From positions 40,106,791 through 40,170,790 of the forward strand of contig NC_081412.1 of NCBI RefSeq assembly GCF_030272615.1: 64,000 bases of DNA, read 5' to 3'. This DNA is from Cryptomeria japonica (taxonomy: Eukaryota > Streptophyta > Pinopsida > Cupressales > Cupressaceae). A model generated the notes under the pieces. That model did no database searches and was not told the origin of the DNA. It saw only the letters and a program-made list of their open reading frames with translations. Each line of letters starts with the position of its first letter. Positions within the stretch are counted from its first letter, which is position 1. The position numbers and the translations under genes are program-made. Below, piece after piece: positions 54,376 through 64,000 of the stretch.

Positions 54376-55510
54376 ATGGAAGCTCAAGGTATTATTTTCA
54401 AGAAGGACAGTCTGAGGTTTGATGGAAGTAACTATACTATATGGAAGAGCTAGATTGAGGTGCACTTGAAATGTCTTGGAGAGGATTATTGGAAGATTAC
54501 TAAGAATGTCTATGTTGTTCCTCAGAATGGACCATCCAATTCTGATGAGGTTAAGGAAGAAAAACATAAAATCAAAGTGAAGGAAGCATTGCTTAGTACG
54601 TTGACTGATTCTGAAATGACAAATGTTATGGGACTTAAGACCACACATGAGATCTAGGAGAAGCTTGCGATCCTGCATGAAGGTGATAGTCAAGTAAAAG
54701 TCGCTAAGTTACAGAGCTTGAAAGGAAAGTATGTGACAATGAAGATGGGAGATGATGAGAACATACATTCATACATGCATAAGGTGAATGAACTTGTCCT
54801 TGCTATTAGATGTGTCGGTGGAAATATTGAGGAAGATGAGATTGTTTTTAAGGTGTTGAGATCTTTGACTCCTACTTATAAACATAACATTGTCACTATT
54901 GATGAGATCCAGAGTGTGACTATAGTAACAAGAGATGTGTTGGTTTGTAAACTTGTTGCATTTGAGCTGAGAAAATTTGGAGAATCGCATGGAAAGTCTG
55001 AGACAACATTTAGAGCATCAGCATTTGTATTCGGTAAGAAGAAATATGATCCTAATGAGTGTAGGATATCCATATATGAAAGAGAAAGAAGAGAAATAGT
55101 AGAAAAAGAAAAAGATCTTGATGAGTTTGAAGCATTGATTGCCCAGAGATTGTCTAAAGGTGTCGCTAAGTATGATGAAAAGTTACCCTTGAAATGTTTT
55201 TCTTTTAATAAGATAGGAAATTTTTCTTCTAGATGTCTGAAAAGAATGGCTAAGTATGAAAGACATGACAAGTTTGATAAGCATGATAGGAGTGATAGAT
55301 ATGAGAAGCATGAGAAGTATGATAAGCCTTATAAGTCTAATCGAAAGTTTAGGAACTAGAAGAACTATTATTATGTTGCAGATGAAGGTGTTATAGATGA
55401 TGAATTAGAAGGAGATGAAATTGTGTTTATTTCCATTAAAGAAGATAGACCTATACCTATTGATTCCATTAGTTGTTCTATTGATGAAAAAGCTTTGGCT
55501 GTAAGGTAGA
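54376..55510 (+). pseudogene. Copia F gag
   Basis: The ATG at 54376 opens MEAQGIIFKKDSLRFDGSNY, a typical Copia gag start. The frame stays constant to about 55510 with TAG stops at 54451-54453, 54655-54657 and 55357-55359. It includes KGKYVTMKMGDDENIHSYMH and the tail-side zinc knuckle. That knuckle reads CFSFNKIGNFSSRC, with two of the four ligands changed (second Cys to Phe, His to Asn). A repetitive charged tail rich in His, Asp, Lys and Tyr follows (55250-55345), unusual for gag. It is inactive. Confidence 0.87.
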
Positions 55511-55732
55511 AGAAAAGGATGAATGGGTGATAGTGGTTTTTCACATCATATGACTGGTGATAAAAGAAAATTTCTAAGCATGGAAAGGTATGATGTTGGA
55601 ATAATTAGATTTGGAGATGACAAAGCCTGTGTAATCTATGGGAGAGGTTCTATTTATTTTAATGGTAAGAAAAATATTGATGATGTCTTGTATGTTGAAG
55701 GTTTGAGGCATAATATTTTGAGTGTTGGATAG
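55511..55732 (+). pseudogene. Copia F protease
   Basis: After a frame change the reading gives DSGFSHHMTGDKRKF, with the catalytic D-S-G. It continues through MERYDVGIIRFGDDKACVIY and KKNIDDVLYVEGLRHNILSV to a TAG at 55730-55732. That stop lies within the target duplication of the small solo LTR. Sequence just before the D-S-G shows a small deletion relative to the usual WVIDSG motif. Confidence 0.82.
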
Positions 55733-55922
55733 TGTTGGTATTTTGGTATGGTTTTGTCATTGATGTCAACACCTACTAAACCTTATCAACTCTGGCACTT
55801 TGGAGAATCAACAACATTCACCGGTATTAAGCATTAAGTTGGTTAAGTTTTTTTTGATTTGAATTTATTAGACAACTGATTCACCCCCCCCCCCCCCTCT
55901 CAGTTGTCTCCAGGACCTAACA
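55733..55922 (+). mobile_element. Miniature, internally deleted solo LTR (190 bp)
   Basis: TGTTGGTATTTTGG to AGGACCTAACA, flanked by a perfect 5-bp duplication, GATAG (55728-55732 and 55923-55927). Its first 60 bases match the start of LTR A (537) and its last 130 match the end of LTR A, so about 900 bases of a normal 1.1-kb LTR are absent. Removing it and one GATAG restores the Copia frame from NILSVG to MVDKSYDLHF across a TAG. Confidence 0.88.
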
Positions 55923-56249
55923 GATAGATGGTTGATAAGAGTTATGATCTACATTTCAAGGAAGGTAAATGAAAGAAATTGAATGCCTCTGGTATGGAGA
56001 TTGCATCCAGAACTAAGACTGAAGGTAACATTTTTAATTTGAATGCTAGTGAGAAAGGTTGTTTGATTGCTAAGATAGATGAGAGTTGGTTGTTGCATAG
56101 AAGGATGTGTCATATAAACTTTGATTTATTAATTAAGATTAGTTCTATACAAGCTATGAGAGATCTGCCTAAGATTGTTAAACTTGTTAATCCAGTATGT
56201 AAGGAATGTTAGTTGGGTAAGAAAACAAGGATTTCTTTCAAGAATAAAT
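55923..56249 (+). pseudogene. Copia F pre-integrase region
   Basis: The frame continues with MVDKSYDLHFKEG, a TGA, then NASGMEIASRTKTEGNIF. The HHCC-type segment follows (WLLHRRMCHINFDLLIKIS, then VNPVCKEC, TAG, LGKKTRISFKNK). It is cut off at 56249 by a minus-strand LTR. The catalytic integrase core and RT of element F are not in the window. Confidence 0.85.
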
Positions 56250-57910
56250 TGTTGAACACAAGATGCCACTGAGAGCGGGGGTGAATTAGTGATTTCCAAA
56301 CTTAACCCTTTTCTACCCTATGTGTGTATACTGGTTAATTTATCTAACAGAAAGTAGACATACTGTTTAGATGGGAGTATAACACAAATGCATCCACACA
56401 TAAAAGGGACATCTCATAACACCAAATGTATGAGTAAAACCCAAGATAGGAAAAACCAAGGTGATAAGTGCTGCTGGAGACTACTGTTCCAATCCAACCT
56501 CACAATGAAAACCTCGGTTACAACATTTAGGGCACCAACCCAAGGAGTACCACTCCTGCTTTAGGGAGTCAACCCAAGGAGCACCAACCCATGATTTTAG
56601 GGCACCAACCCAAGGAGCACCAACTCCTGCACTGAACTCCAACTTAGTGAACTAAAATGAATGTAATCAATTACAAAAGTAATATCCTTGTAACAAAAGA
56701 ACTTTGTAACACATATGCAAGTCTCTTCAGTGATTCTCTACTCACCTTTCTATTGCAACCTTATCTCCTGATGGAACTTACTATCTATTGCACCCTTATT
56801 GATTCAACCTTTTCTTCTTCTTTGTCAGTTCTACTCTTTGTTGGATCTCCTTCCTCTATGTCACAATGTTGCTAGTCACCGTCGGTCTTATTTACTCACT
56901 CAAATGTCTACTATCTGATTACTACTAGCTTTTAGCTTACCTTCTATGCAATCTTATGTGACTCTTCTCTATCGGATTAGTCTCCACCAGTATACTCCTC
57001 TTTCAGAATTAATGGCAGGCTACTAGTTGCCTCACTCTTGACCGTTGAACTCTTCAACCCGATTCTCTCTCACACACTCAGTCTCTTCCCTAATTGTCAT
57101 TGAGAACTTGACTAATTGGCTCTCTTCACCAACCTCACTCTTTCATGTAGAAGAACCATCTACTTATTTGGCTCACACTCTTATAGCCATACTTTCCCGC
57201 CTAAATATGAGTTCAAACATTTGCATGCTAGGGTTTTTTCCATGCACTGAATCCACATCTAATCTGATCTCTGATCATCATGGCACATCGTATCCGATCA
57301 TATCTCATGTCCTTGATTGATGACTTACAACTCATCAATCAGCTTCACCATGTTATTTACCTTTCAACACACATCTTCTATCTTTAGTCATCTATAGCAA
57401 GATTTTTGGCCTTGTGTCTGGTCAATCGTGTGCATGATGTGGTTTCCTTCACCTATTTTGATCTACAAGATCAGTCTGTACTGGATCTTTGTTGTTTTCT
57501 TGATCTTGAGCCATAATCCTCCGCCTTCCTTCCTCGATCTTTGTAGTCATCTTTAAATGTTGGACCAACCTCCAATGAACTCAATGATACATCGCACCGA
57601 CTTGTGTATGCATGCCACTTCAACCCCATATGGCCTCTTTTGCTACATCTTATATTTTGGTCCAGACAGAGTCACCGACCAACCACACAACTGGGTTCTT
57701 CTACTAGTTCACAAACCCTGCTAGTTATACCCTATCCAGTCTACCTTCAACTTTTCACTTTGTTTCTCTCCTGGTGGAACACTTAAAACTGTCAACAAAC
57801 TTGCCAACCTACCTCACGCAAATCTTCAATAGATGGGCACCTTTCACTTCCACACCTTATCAGTTTTACCAGTGAACATACTTACCGATAAACAGCTTGA
57901 TGACACCATA
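56250..57910 (-). mobile_element. Minus-strand LTR of the Copia G family
   Basis: On the plus strand it starts TGTTGAACACAAGATGCCACTG. This is the reverse complement of the Copia G LTR end, including the GTGAATTAG-type block and the GGCACCAACCCAAGGAGCACC repeats (56532-56640) that mirror 40836-40900. The other end is uncertain, near 57910, where TATCGGTAAGTATGTTCACTGG on the minus strand resembles the start region. No internal sequence of this element is attached, so it may be a solo LTR or a truncated copy. Confidence 0.65.
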
Positions 57911-59596
57911 TCATCAACCTTCAATAAAATCTATCTGTTTGCAACTGCTCAACCTTGCCTTCTTCATTATTTGGCTGTGGTGCAAGAGCACCTAGGACTT
58001 AGGCTAGTGGTGATTTCTCAATTTTGGCTTTGTACTGACCCTAGCCAAGTTAGTTAGTGAATAAGGACTCTAGCAGGGTTCAAGAGTTCGTATTTAGAGT
58101 CAATGTAGGCCTAGGTTGAGTTCATTCTTCTTAGGTTTGCATTTTGTGCCTAAATACTTGTTTGAGTAGGTAGTTGACCTTATTGATGTTCAAAAGTGTC
58201 AAAAATTGGTATAGGAATTAGGGAGGGTTAAATTAGTCTTAGAAATGTTTTAAAAGTCATGTGGGATGACTTAGAATAGGCCTCATAGGATGAGAAGGCC
58301 AAAAGGTGAAAAAGTGCAAAGTTGCAAAAAGTTGTCATGACAACTTTTGTCCTAAATTGGTTAGCGATGGAGTTAGGGATTGTCCAATTCCCTATAAAGA
58401 CTCCACACATGGGAAATTCTATAAGAACCCTCTCTTGCATGGTTACCAAGGTTGGAGACTTGGTTTTGTAAGTTCAACAATCTGAAACTACTCTTTTTCA
58501 GACTAGTTGGCAACATTTTGGCTTGTTTTGTTCATTTTTGTAAATGTAAATGAATTGAATCCATTAATCCAAAAATGGATTGAGTTTATTTGGTGAGTAC
58601 AAATTTTTTAGTTCCATTTCAAGCTTTGTAGATAGTTTAGGTAAGTGTTTTCTTGTTTTGGTTTGCACACAACCAATTTTGGTTTGTATATAGCAGTTTT
58701 ATGTAAAATGGTTGCCCCATGAAATCCACATGTGCTACCATCATGGCCTATTGTGACATGAAGGGAAACCACTTGCATAGTGTACATATGCAGGGACAAG
58801 TGCTGGAGATAATTTTCAATATGATTGTCACATTGTTCTAGGCGAGTCCAGGAGCAACCTAGATAGAGGAAATAGGGTGAAATAGATGTGCAAAGTGCAG
58901 GGGTGAATGCCAAACCACCATCTAAGATTTTTCAGGGGTCCATGAAGTTGGGAAAGATTTTCCAATGCAAGGAGAAGCCCTAAAAAAATCATTTGATTCA
59001 CAAACACCAACTTGACCAGTGACTGTCGGCTAGAAGGCCTAGAAACCCTTCAAAACCCTCATTTAGCATATTGTACGGTGGAGTAAGGAGCCAAAACCAA
59101 AAAAATCACTTGAGGTTAGGTGTATCTTTGAGGAAAATCTAAAATTTCTAGGGGGTCTTTTGGACCATTTTCCTCCAAGCCCTAGAAAACCATATTTTGG
59201 AGGCCTAATAGAGCTAATTCCTTGTAGCCCTTTTCTAGGCAAAATGGTGAAATTGGTAAGGAGGGAAAACATTGCAAACCTCAAATGGACCCAAAAGGTA
59301 TTCAAAACATGTTAGTAGCCACCTCCACACCTCTGCATCAACTCGCAATAGTAGGAGGTCAATTTGACAAGTTGAAGCAAAGAAAGCCATAATTGAGCAC
59401 ATGGGAAGCATTGTAACTTGGTAGAGGTCCTAGCTAAAACACTTGAAGAAAACACCTTGGAATGGTTAAGAAGAAAGACCTAGAAGAGATTGAGAAGGAC
59501 TTGTGGGTATAGAATGCAATTAGGCCTGAACAGTTGGTGGAATTGAGTAACACAAACTTGGTGAAGTGTTGAGAAAACTAGGTGAAGCCCCCATCA
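57911..59596. other. Unassigned sequence, probably including the 5' LTR of Gypsy K
   Basis: I see no coding region. The end, GAAGCCCCCATCA at 59584-59596, directly precedes a primer site. At least the last several hundred bases are thus probably the 5' LTR of the following Gypsy element. Its start cannot be fixed because the 3' LTR is not in the window. Confidence 0.5.
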
Positions 59597-59597
59597 A

Positions 59598-59612
59598 ATT
59601 GGTATCAGAGCC
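59598..59612 (+). other. Primer binding site of Gypsy K
   Basis: ATTGGTATCAGAGCC, the initiator tRNA-Met type site common in plant Gypsy chromoviruses and Copia. Confidence 0.8.
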
Positions 59613-59670
59613 TATATGATTTGGGCTAGGTGAGTATATGTCCTTAGTGGAATCTATAGGAGATGAGAGC

Positions 59671-60603
59671 ATGGTGACTAATGTAAAGCTGGAAAGGAAA
59701 GTGGATGATCAGGAGGAAGAGAATAGGTTCCTGAAGGAGAAGTTGCTAGAATTGGAAGGTAAGCTTGGTGAGGTAGAAACCAAGGTAGAAGGAGCGAAAG
59801 GGAAGAGTAAATAAGTGTTAGAGATTGACAAAGTACTTGAACCTAACCTTGTCCTAGAACAAGAACCTTTCCTGAAGGCATTAAAGGCCTTAAGTGGTAA
59901 ATCACTAGAAGGATTGCCATTGTTCATTTGTAAGATGGAGGAAGAAGTGGTCCTACAATGGATAGAAGGCATGGAGAACCATTTTGAATGTGAAGGCATA
60001 ACTGATGCCCACAAAGTCAAGGTAGCCAAGTCAAGGATGAGAGGAGTTTCTCTCACATGGTGGAAATTTGTGCAAGATGAGAGGAAGAAAATGGGCAAAG
60101 CACCCATCTCTTCTTGGAAAGGGATGCTAGTCAAAATCAACGAAGTCTATCTCCCTAATGACTATGAAGTGAAAATTAACAGGAAGAGGAAAAACTTAAG
60201 ACAAAAAGACCTTGATGTCAGTAGCTATACAGAGGAGTTTCACAAACTTAGCCTTAGATCTCATGTGGTGGAAGAAGAGAGTCTCAAGGTTTCTAGGTAC
60301 CTAAATGGTGTACGGTGGAACATCCAAGAAGAAATTAGTTTAATGAGCCCAAAAATAGTCCATCAAACCTATCAAATTTCCCTTAAGGTGGAGGAAAAAC
60401 TGAAAAGAAGACATGACTCAAGCAGCAATAGGGGCAGAGGTAGAGGAAAAGATAATAGAGGCCATAGGGGAGGCTTTGGAGGAAGAAGTTTTGAACAAAG
60501 AACACTAGTAAAGGAAGATTCAATAGAGGAAGGGGATCAAACAGTGGTTTTAGAGGAAGATCTAGTGGCCAAGGTAGATGTTCCTCATATTTTGCAACAA
60601 TGA
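59671..60603 (+). pseudogene. Gypsy K gag
   Basis: The ATG at 59671 starts a coiled-coil-like N-terminus (KEKLLELEGKLGEVETKVEG). It is interrupted by a TAA at 59812-59814 and then open for 262 codons. The central part is a retrotransposon gag domain (EVVLQWIEGMENHFECEG, LTWWKFVQDE, FHKLSLRSHVVEEE, YLNGVRWNIQEEI). Arg/Gly repeats (RGRGRGKDNRGHRGG) follow near 60430-60490. It ends at TGA 60601-60603, whose first bases overlap the ATG of the next frame (ATGA). The zinc knuckle that belongs to gag lies in that next frame, so a one-base shift separates them. Confidence 0.85.
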
Positions 60604-61250
60604 AGTGTTACCATTGCAACCAACTTGGTCATACAACACATAGGTGTCTAGAGAAGGGAACATCATCACATGGTAATGAAAGGAGAGTGAACTATCTTCA
60701 AGAAGAGTCTTCAAGCAGCAAGACTTCAGAGGTTGCCTTAGAGTCAGAGGTAGGTGACAACTTGATGATTAGGAGAACTTTGATCAAAGAACTGGTCAGA
60801 GAAGAGCCAAGCCAAAGAAGGTCCTTATTTGGGATCAAATGCAATATTATGAACAAATTTTGCAAAGTAATCATTGATTCAGGATTTATAGACAACATTG
60901 TGTCAGAAGAGGTAGTGAGTAAGCTCAAATTGCAAAGGATACCTCACAACAATCCTTATAGAGTCACTTGGTTGAACAAAGGCCAACATGTCCTAGTCAA
61001 TGAGCAAGCATGGGTGGATTTTACCATTGGGAGGTATAAGGACAAGGTGTTATGCGATGTCCTACCCATGGATGCATACCATCTTCTAGTAGGAATACCA
61101 TGGCAATTTGATAGACAAGCTATCCATGATGGAGCCAAGAATGCATACTCATTCAAGAAAGATGGAGTCACAATCAAGATTCAGTCTATCCTTGAGGAAG
61201 GTGAAAAGAGGGCAGCAGGTCCTAATGTTCTTTTGGTGAGTGAAAAATAG
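60600..61250 (+). pseudogene. Gypsy K zinc knuckle and protease
   Basis: Opens MKCYHCNQLGHTTHRCLEKG with an intact CCHC knuckle (C-x2-C-x4-H-x4-C). It continues to an aspartic protease with VIIDSGFIDNIVSEE (D-S-G triplet) near 60880 and LLVGIPWQFDRQAIHDG near 61085-61130. The order and the GIPWQFDR motif are those of plant Gypsy chromoviruses. A TAG at 61248-61250 ends the frame; reading continues after it (FLKTLEEGEGIGFAP). The family has a single polyprotein, so this start is a by-product of the frameshift. Confidence 0.86.
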
Positions 61251-62250
61251 TTCTTGAAGACACTTGAGGAAGGTGAAGGTATAGGGTTTGCACCAGTAAT
61301 GAAGCCCAAAGATGAAGACAAGAAAGAGCAGCCAAATTTAGTAATAAAGGTGCAAGATTTGTTGAAGAAATTCAAAGAAATAGTAAGTGATGGACAGTCG
61401 ACCACCTTACCTCCAAAAAAATCATAAGCCATCAAATAGACTTCATTCCTAGAGCATCCTTGCCTAATAAGGTAGCTTATAAAATGACTCCCCAACAAAA
61501 TATTGAGATTGCCAAGCAAATCCAAGAGCTCTTAGACCAAGGCCTAATTAGGAAAAGCATTAGTCCTTGTGCTGTCCCTACCATGTTAGCCCCAAAGAAA
61601 GGTGGTACTTGGAGATTGTGTACTGAATCTAGAGCTATAAATAGGATCACCATCAGATATAGGTTCCCTATTCCTATAATAGAATACCTAATGGATTGTT
61701 TAGGGGAAGCCAAGTACTTTACCAAGATTGACCTTAAAAGTGGATACCACCCAATTAGGATTAAGGAGGGTGATGAATGGAAAACTGCATTCAAGACTAC
61801 ATAGGGTCTCTATTAGTGGCTTGTAATGACATTTGGATTATCAAATGCTCCAAGCACCTTCATGAGACTCATGAATGAGGTGATGAAGGACTTCATTGGT
61901 AAATTTGTGGTGGTATATCTAGATGATATTCTCATTTTCAGTAAGGATAGAGTAGATCATATTAATCATTTGCAAGATGTATTACAAAGATTGTGTGATG
62001 AAAAGCTAACCATGAACTTGGATAAGTGTGAGTTTGTTAAGAAGATTTTGGTTTACCTTGGGTTTGTGTTATCTCAAGGAAACCTCAAGATGGATCCCAA
62101 CAAGGTTGAAGCCATTGTAAATTGGCCTACTCCTAAGTTAGAAACATAGGTGAGAAGCTTCCATGGACTAGCTTAGTACTATAGGAAGTTCATTAGGCAA
62201 TTCAATGCTATATGTGTCATCCTCAATTTCAGCATGGCCAAAATCATGAG
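61251..62250 (+). pseudogene. Gypsy K reverse transcriptase (truncated)
   Basis: After a frame change at an A-run near 61418, RT is clear: [66 protein letters not shown] and the catalytic [12 protein letters not shown] near 61908-61943. Then [14 protein letters not shown] and [16 protein letters not shown] follow. Stops include two TAGs around GLY near 61802 and 61814, and TAGs near 62147 and 62175. Similarity ends at about 62250, before RNase H and integrase. The break lies shortly before the palindrome array. Confidence 0.88.
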
Positions 62251-62380
62251 GCAACCCTACAAAACTGGTCTGTTTCATACCTTACAGTCTCTAGGAGAGC
62301 TTAATCAACTTCATTGGTTAGTTCATTTAGCTCCTTTTCATTTTTAGTGTTTTCTTGCTTTTCCTAAGTTTGCAGTTTTA

Positions 62381-63427
62381 CCTGCAGTTCAGACTTTAAA
62401 GTCCAAGCTGCAGGATCTTTTCTTTGTTGTTTGCACGTCGGACTTTAAAGTTCGATGTGCATTTGCAGGTGGTCTTAGTCTGCAGTTTGGACTTTAAAGT
62501 CTGACCTGCAGGTAGTCTTCCCCTGTAGTTTGGACTTTAAAGTCTAAACTGCAGACTGTTTGACCAAATATTGCATGTCGGACTTTAAAGTCTGACTTGC
62601 AAGGATTTTTAGCTTGCATGTCAGACTTTAAAGTCTGACATGCAACTGCATGTTGTCATTAATGCTTCATTAATCGATAATTTTAAATTTTATTTAGCTA
62701 TTTTTGGTTTCATTTAGTCGTTATCATTTGTGTTTTCTTTCTCCTTCATGTGTCCTCCTTCGTTGTCACTCTCCCCAACTTGGATTTGGATCTTTGCTAT
62801 CATATTTTTCAATCAAGTGTAGCGGAAGAGCTAGTGTTTGTATTTTATTTTATTTCCAGGTTTCTCTTTTTGGTTTGCATTTTTGTTGTTCTTCCCTTTG
62901 TTTTTTGGGTTTTGCTTAAGAGGGCAATCAGACTTTAAATTCTAATTTCTCCCTCCCTATGTCATATCCTTCTTTGACTGCACATTGGGGTTAAAATCGT
63001 GATCTATAGCCTTTTGGAGACTTCCCGCATATGGGACTTTAAAGTCCGACATGCGGGTTGATAATCTTCGCATGTCGGACTTTAAAGTCCGATATGTGAA
63101 GGTTTGAAGGATCGATTGACATGTCAACCAATTGTTTTTCTCCTTTGTGATCACATCGGACTTTAAAGTCTGATGTGCTGGTTTTTCCAATGGCTTTACC
63201 CTCGCACATCAAACTTTAAAGTCCAATGTACTAATTGATTTTCCTCAGAATGCACATCGGACTTTAAAGTCTGATGTGCTGATAACCTACCCTGAGTTTG
63301 TACATCGGACTTTAAAGTCCAATGTTCTAATCAACATTATTTACCCTCACACATCAGACTTTAAAGTCTGATGTGTTGATCAAGGTATTTTGTCATTGCA
63401 CTTCAAACTTTAAAGTCCAATGTGCAA
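62381..63427. repeat. Array of 15 palindromes centred on GACTTTAAAGTC
   Basis: Fifteen near-perfect palindromes of 22-34 bp share the core GACTTTAAAGTC or a close variant. Centres lie near 62397, 62446, 62495, 62538, 62586, 62629, 62936 (degenerate), 63040, 63083, 63164, 63217, 63265, 63313, 63362 and 63411. Most spacings are 43-53 bp, commonly 48-49. The outer arms fall into types (CTGCAG, GCATGTC, GCACATC), and the left and right arms of a copy change together. Copies at 62614-62645 (32 bp) and 63349-63376 (28 bp) are perfect. The spacers are T-rich and not conserved. Function unknown. Confidence 0.92.
62646..62925. other. Unique gap inside the palindrome array
   Basis: T-rich sequence of about 280 bases without palindromes and without recognisable coding. 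It splits the array into a left block of six and a right block of nine copies. Confidence 0.6.
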
Positions 63428-63591
63428 TTTTTGTTTTCAAAAGAGCATGTCAAATATTTTTCCCTGACCTATTGTTTTTGGCAGTTTTACTCCCAAGCCT
63501 GTTTTGAGTCTTGTTTTTCGATCCGTTTGAGAAAAATTGATTTTGATAGTGATGAATAGATAATCATCAATGTTGAATGTAGTCATCATGA

Positions 63592-64000
63592 ATGTCAAAG
63601 ATCCCTCACAACAAGCCCGAGTCTTCCTCAAGTCAGTTGGAATCTTCTCCAAGTAAAACATCATCAAGAAAGATGATGTACAAGTACAACAAGTACTTGA
63701 ATTTGTTCCCAAAGAGTTTAGTAGAATTAAATATCAAGGAGATAGGAGACACCAAAATTGAGCATGTAGATATGCAATAATTTATTGATCAAGTTAAGAA
63801 GGCTCCTACTCACCTAACTAATCTGATCAACTCTGAGTTGCATAAATATGCATCTTTTCCAGTTGCAGCTCATGATCCAGAATTTGTGCTTGCAGTAGCA
63901 GACCACTTTGATCCAAATACAAGACAGGTCAAAGATGAAGATCAAAATGTCATCATGACCCTGGTCAGTGTATTCTTCAATATTGTCTTCAAAGGCTCCT
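63592..64000 (+). pseudogene. Start of an unrecognised ORF, cut by the window edge
   Basis: The ATG at 63592 opens MSKIPHNKPESSSSQLESSP, a Ser-rich N-terminus, then YKYNKYLNLFPKSLVELN. A single TAA at 63778-63780 interrupts. The same frame then stays open to the window end (VKKAPTHLTNLINSELHKY, AHDPEFVLAVADHFDPNTR). I do not recognise the family. It has no knuckle, protease or RT motif in the visible part. Its position after the palindrome array suggests that the array could be the leader of this unit. It may be another mobile-element ORF or a captured gene. Confidence 0.5.

Noticed and set aside
58228-59305. Several short ORFs between the Copia G-type LTR and Gypsy K
   Set aside because: No motif, no good start context, overlapping frames; most likely LTR sequence.
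62957-63190. Minus-strand ORF with repeated TLKSD-type words
   Set aside because: The repeated words are just translations of the GACTTTAAAGTC core; frame is not kept between units.
62381-63427. CRISPR-like array (short palindromic repeats, near-regular spacing)
   Set aside because: The setting is plant retrotransposon DNA, the repeat arms vary, the spacers are T-rich and short, and no cas-type genes are present.

Overview
This window looks like intergenic DNA from a large, transposon-rich plant genome. I see no ordinary host gene. It is AT-rich and consists almost entirely of LTR retrotransposons nested inside one another. The Ty1/Copia LTRs are long (about 1.1-1.65 kb), primer sites match plant initiator tRNA-Met, polyproteins are decayed, and genes are absent. 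That suggests a gymnosperm, perhaps a conifer, but this is inference from style and not a species identification.

Layout. 1-3197: 3' ends of two Copia elements, one apparently inserted in the other. 3198-4684: nothing coding. 4685-8317: a minus-strand Copia element whose pol is largely deleted. 8318-41174: a tandem Copia structure in which an RT-RNase H copy is followed by a shared LTR, an IN-RT-RNase H copy and a final LTR. This structure acts as a landing pad. Its middle LTR is split by a 5.9-kb non-coding LTR element (10472-16365, TSD AGACT) and by a complete 7.2-kb Copia (16578-23780, TSD GATTT). Its RT is split by a 344-bp TRIM (26480-26823) and by an 11.5-kb, very young Ty3/Gypsy element (27088-38597, TSD GTGGC). 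A second TRIM (41178-41545) sits at its right edge. 41546-47607: a minus-strand LTR-like segment and older minus-strand elements. 47608-56249: a plus-strand Copia whose 5' LTR is split by a minus-strand element (47697-53781) and whose protease region carries a 190-bp deleted solo LTR (TSD GATAG). 56250-59596: a minus-strand LTR and unassigned sequence. 59597-62250: a Gypsy gag-protease-RT fragment. 62381-63427: an array of 15 palindromes. 63592-64000: the start of an unrecognised ORF.

Most notable points: (1) the periodic palindrome array, whose arms change while self-complementarity is kept; (2) a pol-less LTR family, seen up to three times, with a coiled-coil/zinc-knuckle ORF1 and a conserved unknown ORF2 of about 1,100 codons; (3) the young Gypsy element with an intact 1033-aa gag-protease ORF, one in-frame TGA before a 313-aa ORF ending in an integrase C-terminus, no RT or integrase core, an antisense plant-mobile-domain ORF and a hairpin array with constant loop and varying stems; (4) decay of Copia genes mainly through TAG codons where Gln is expected, as predicted for CHG-methylation deamination.

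All protein assignments come from reading motifs. No database search, alignment program or folding program was run.
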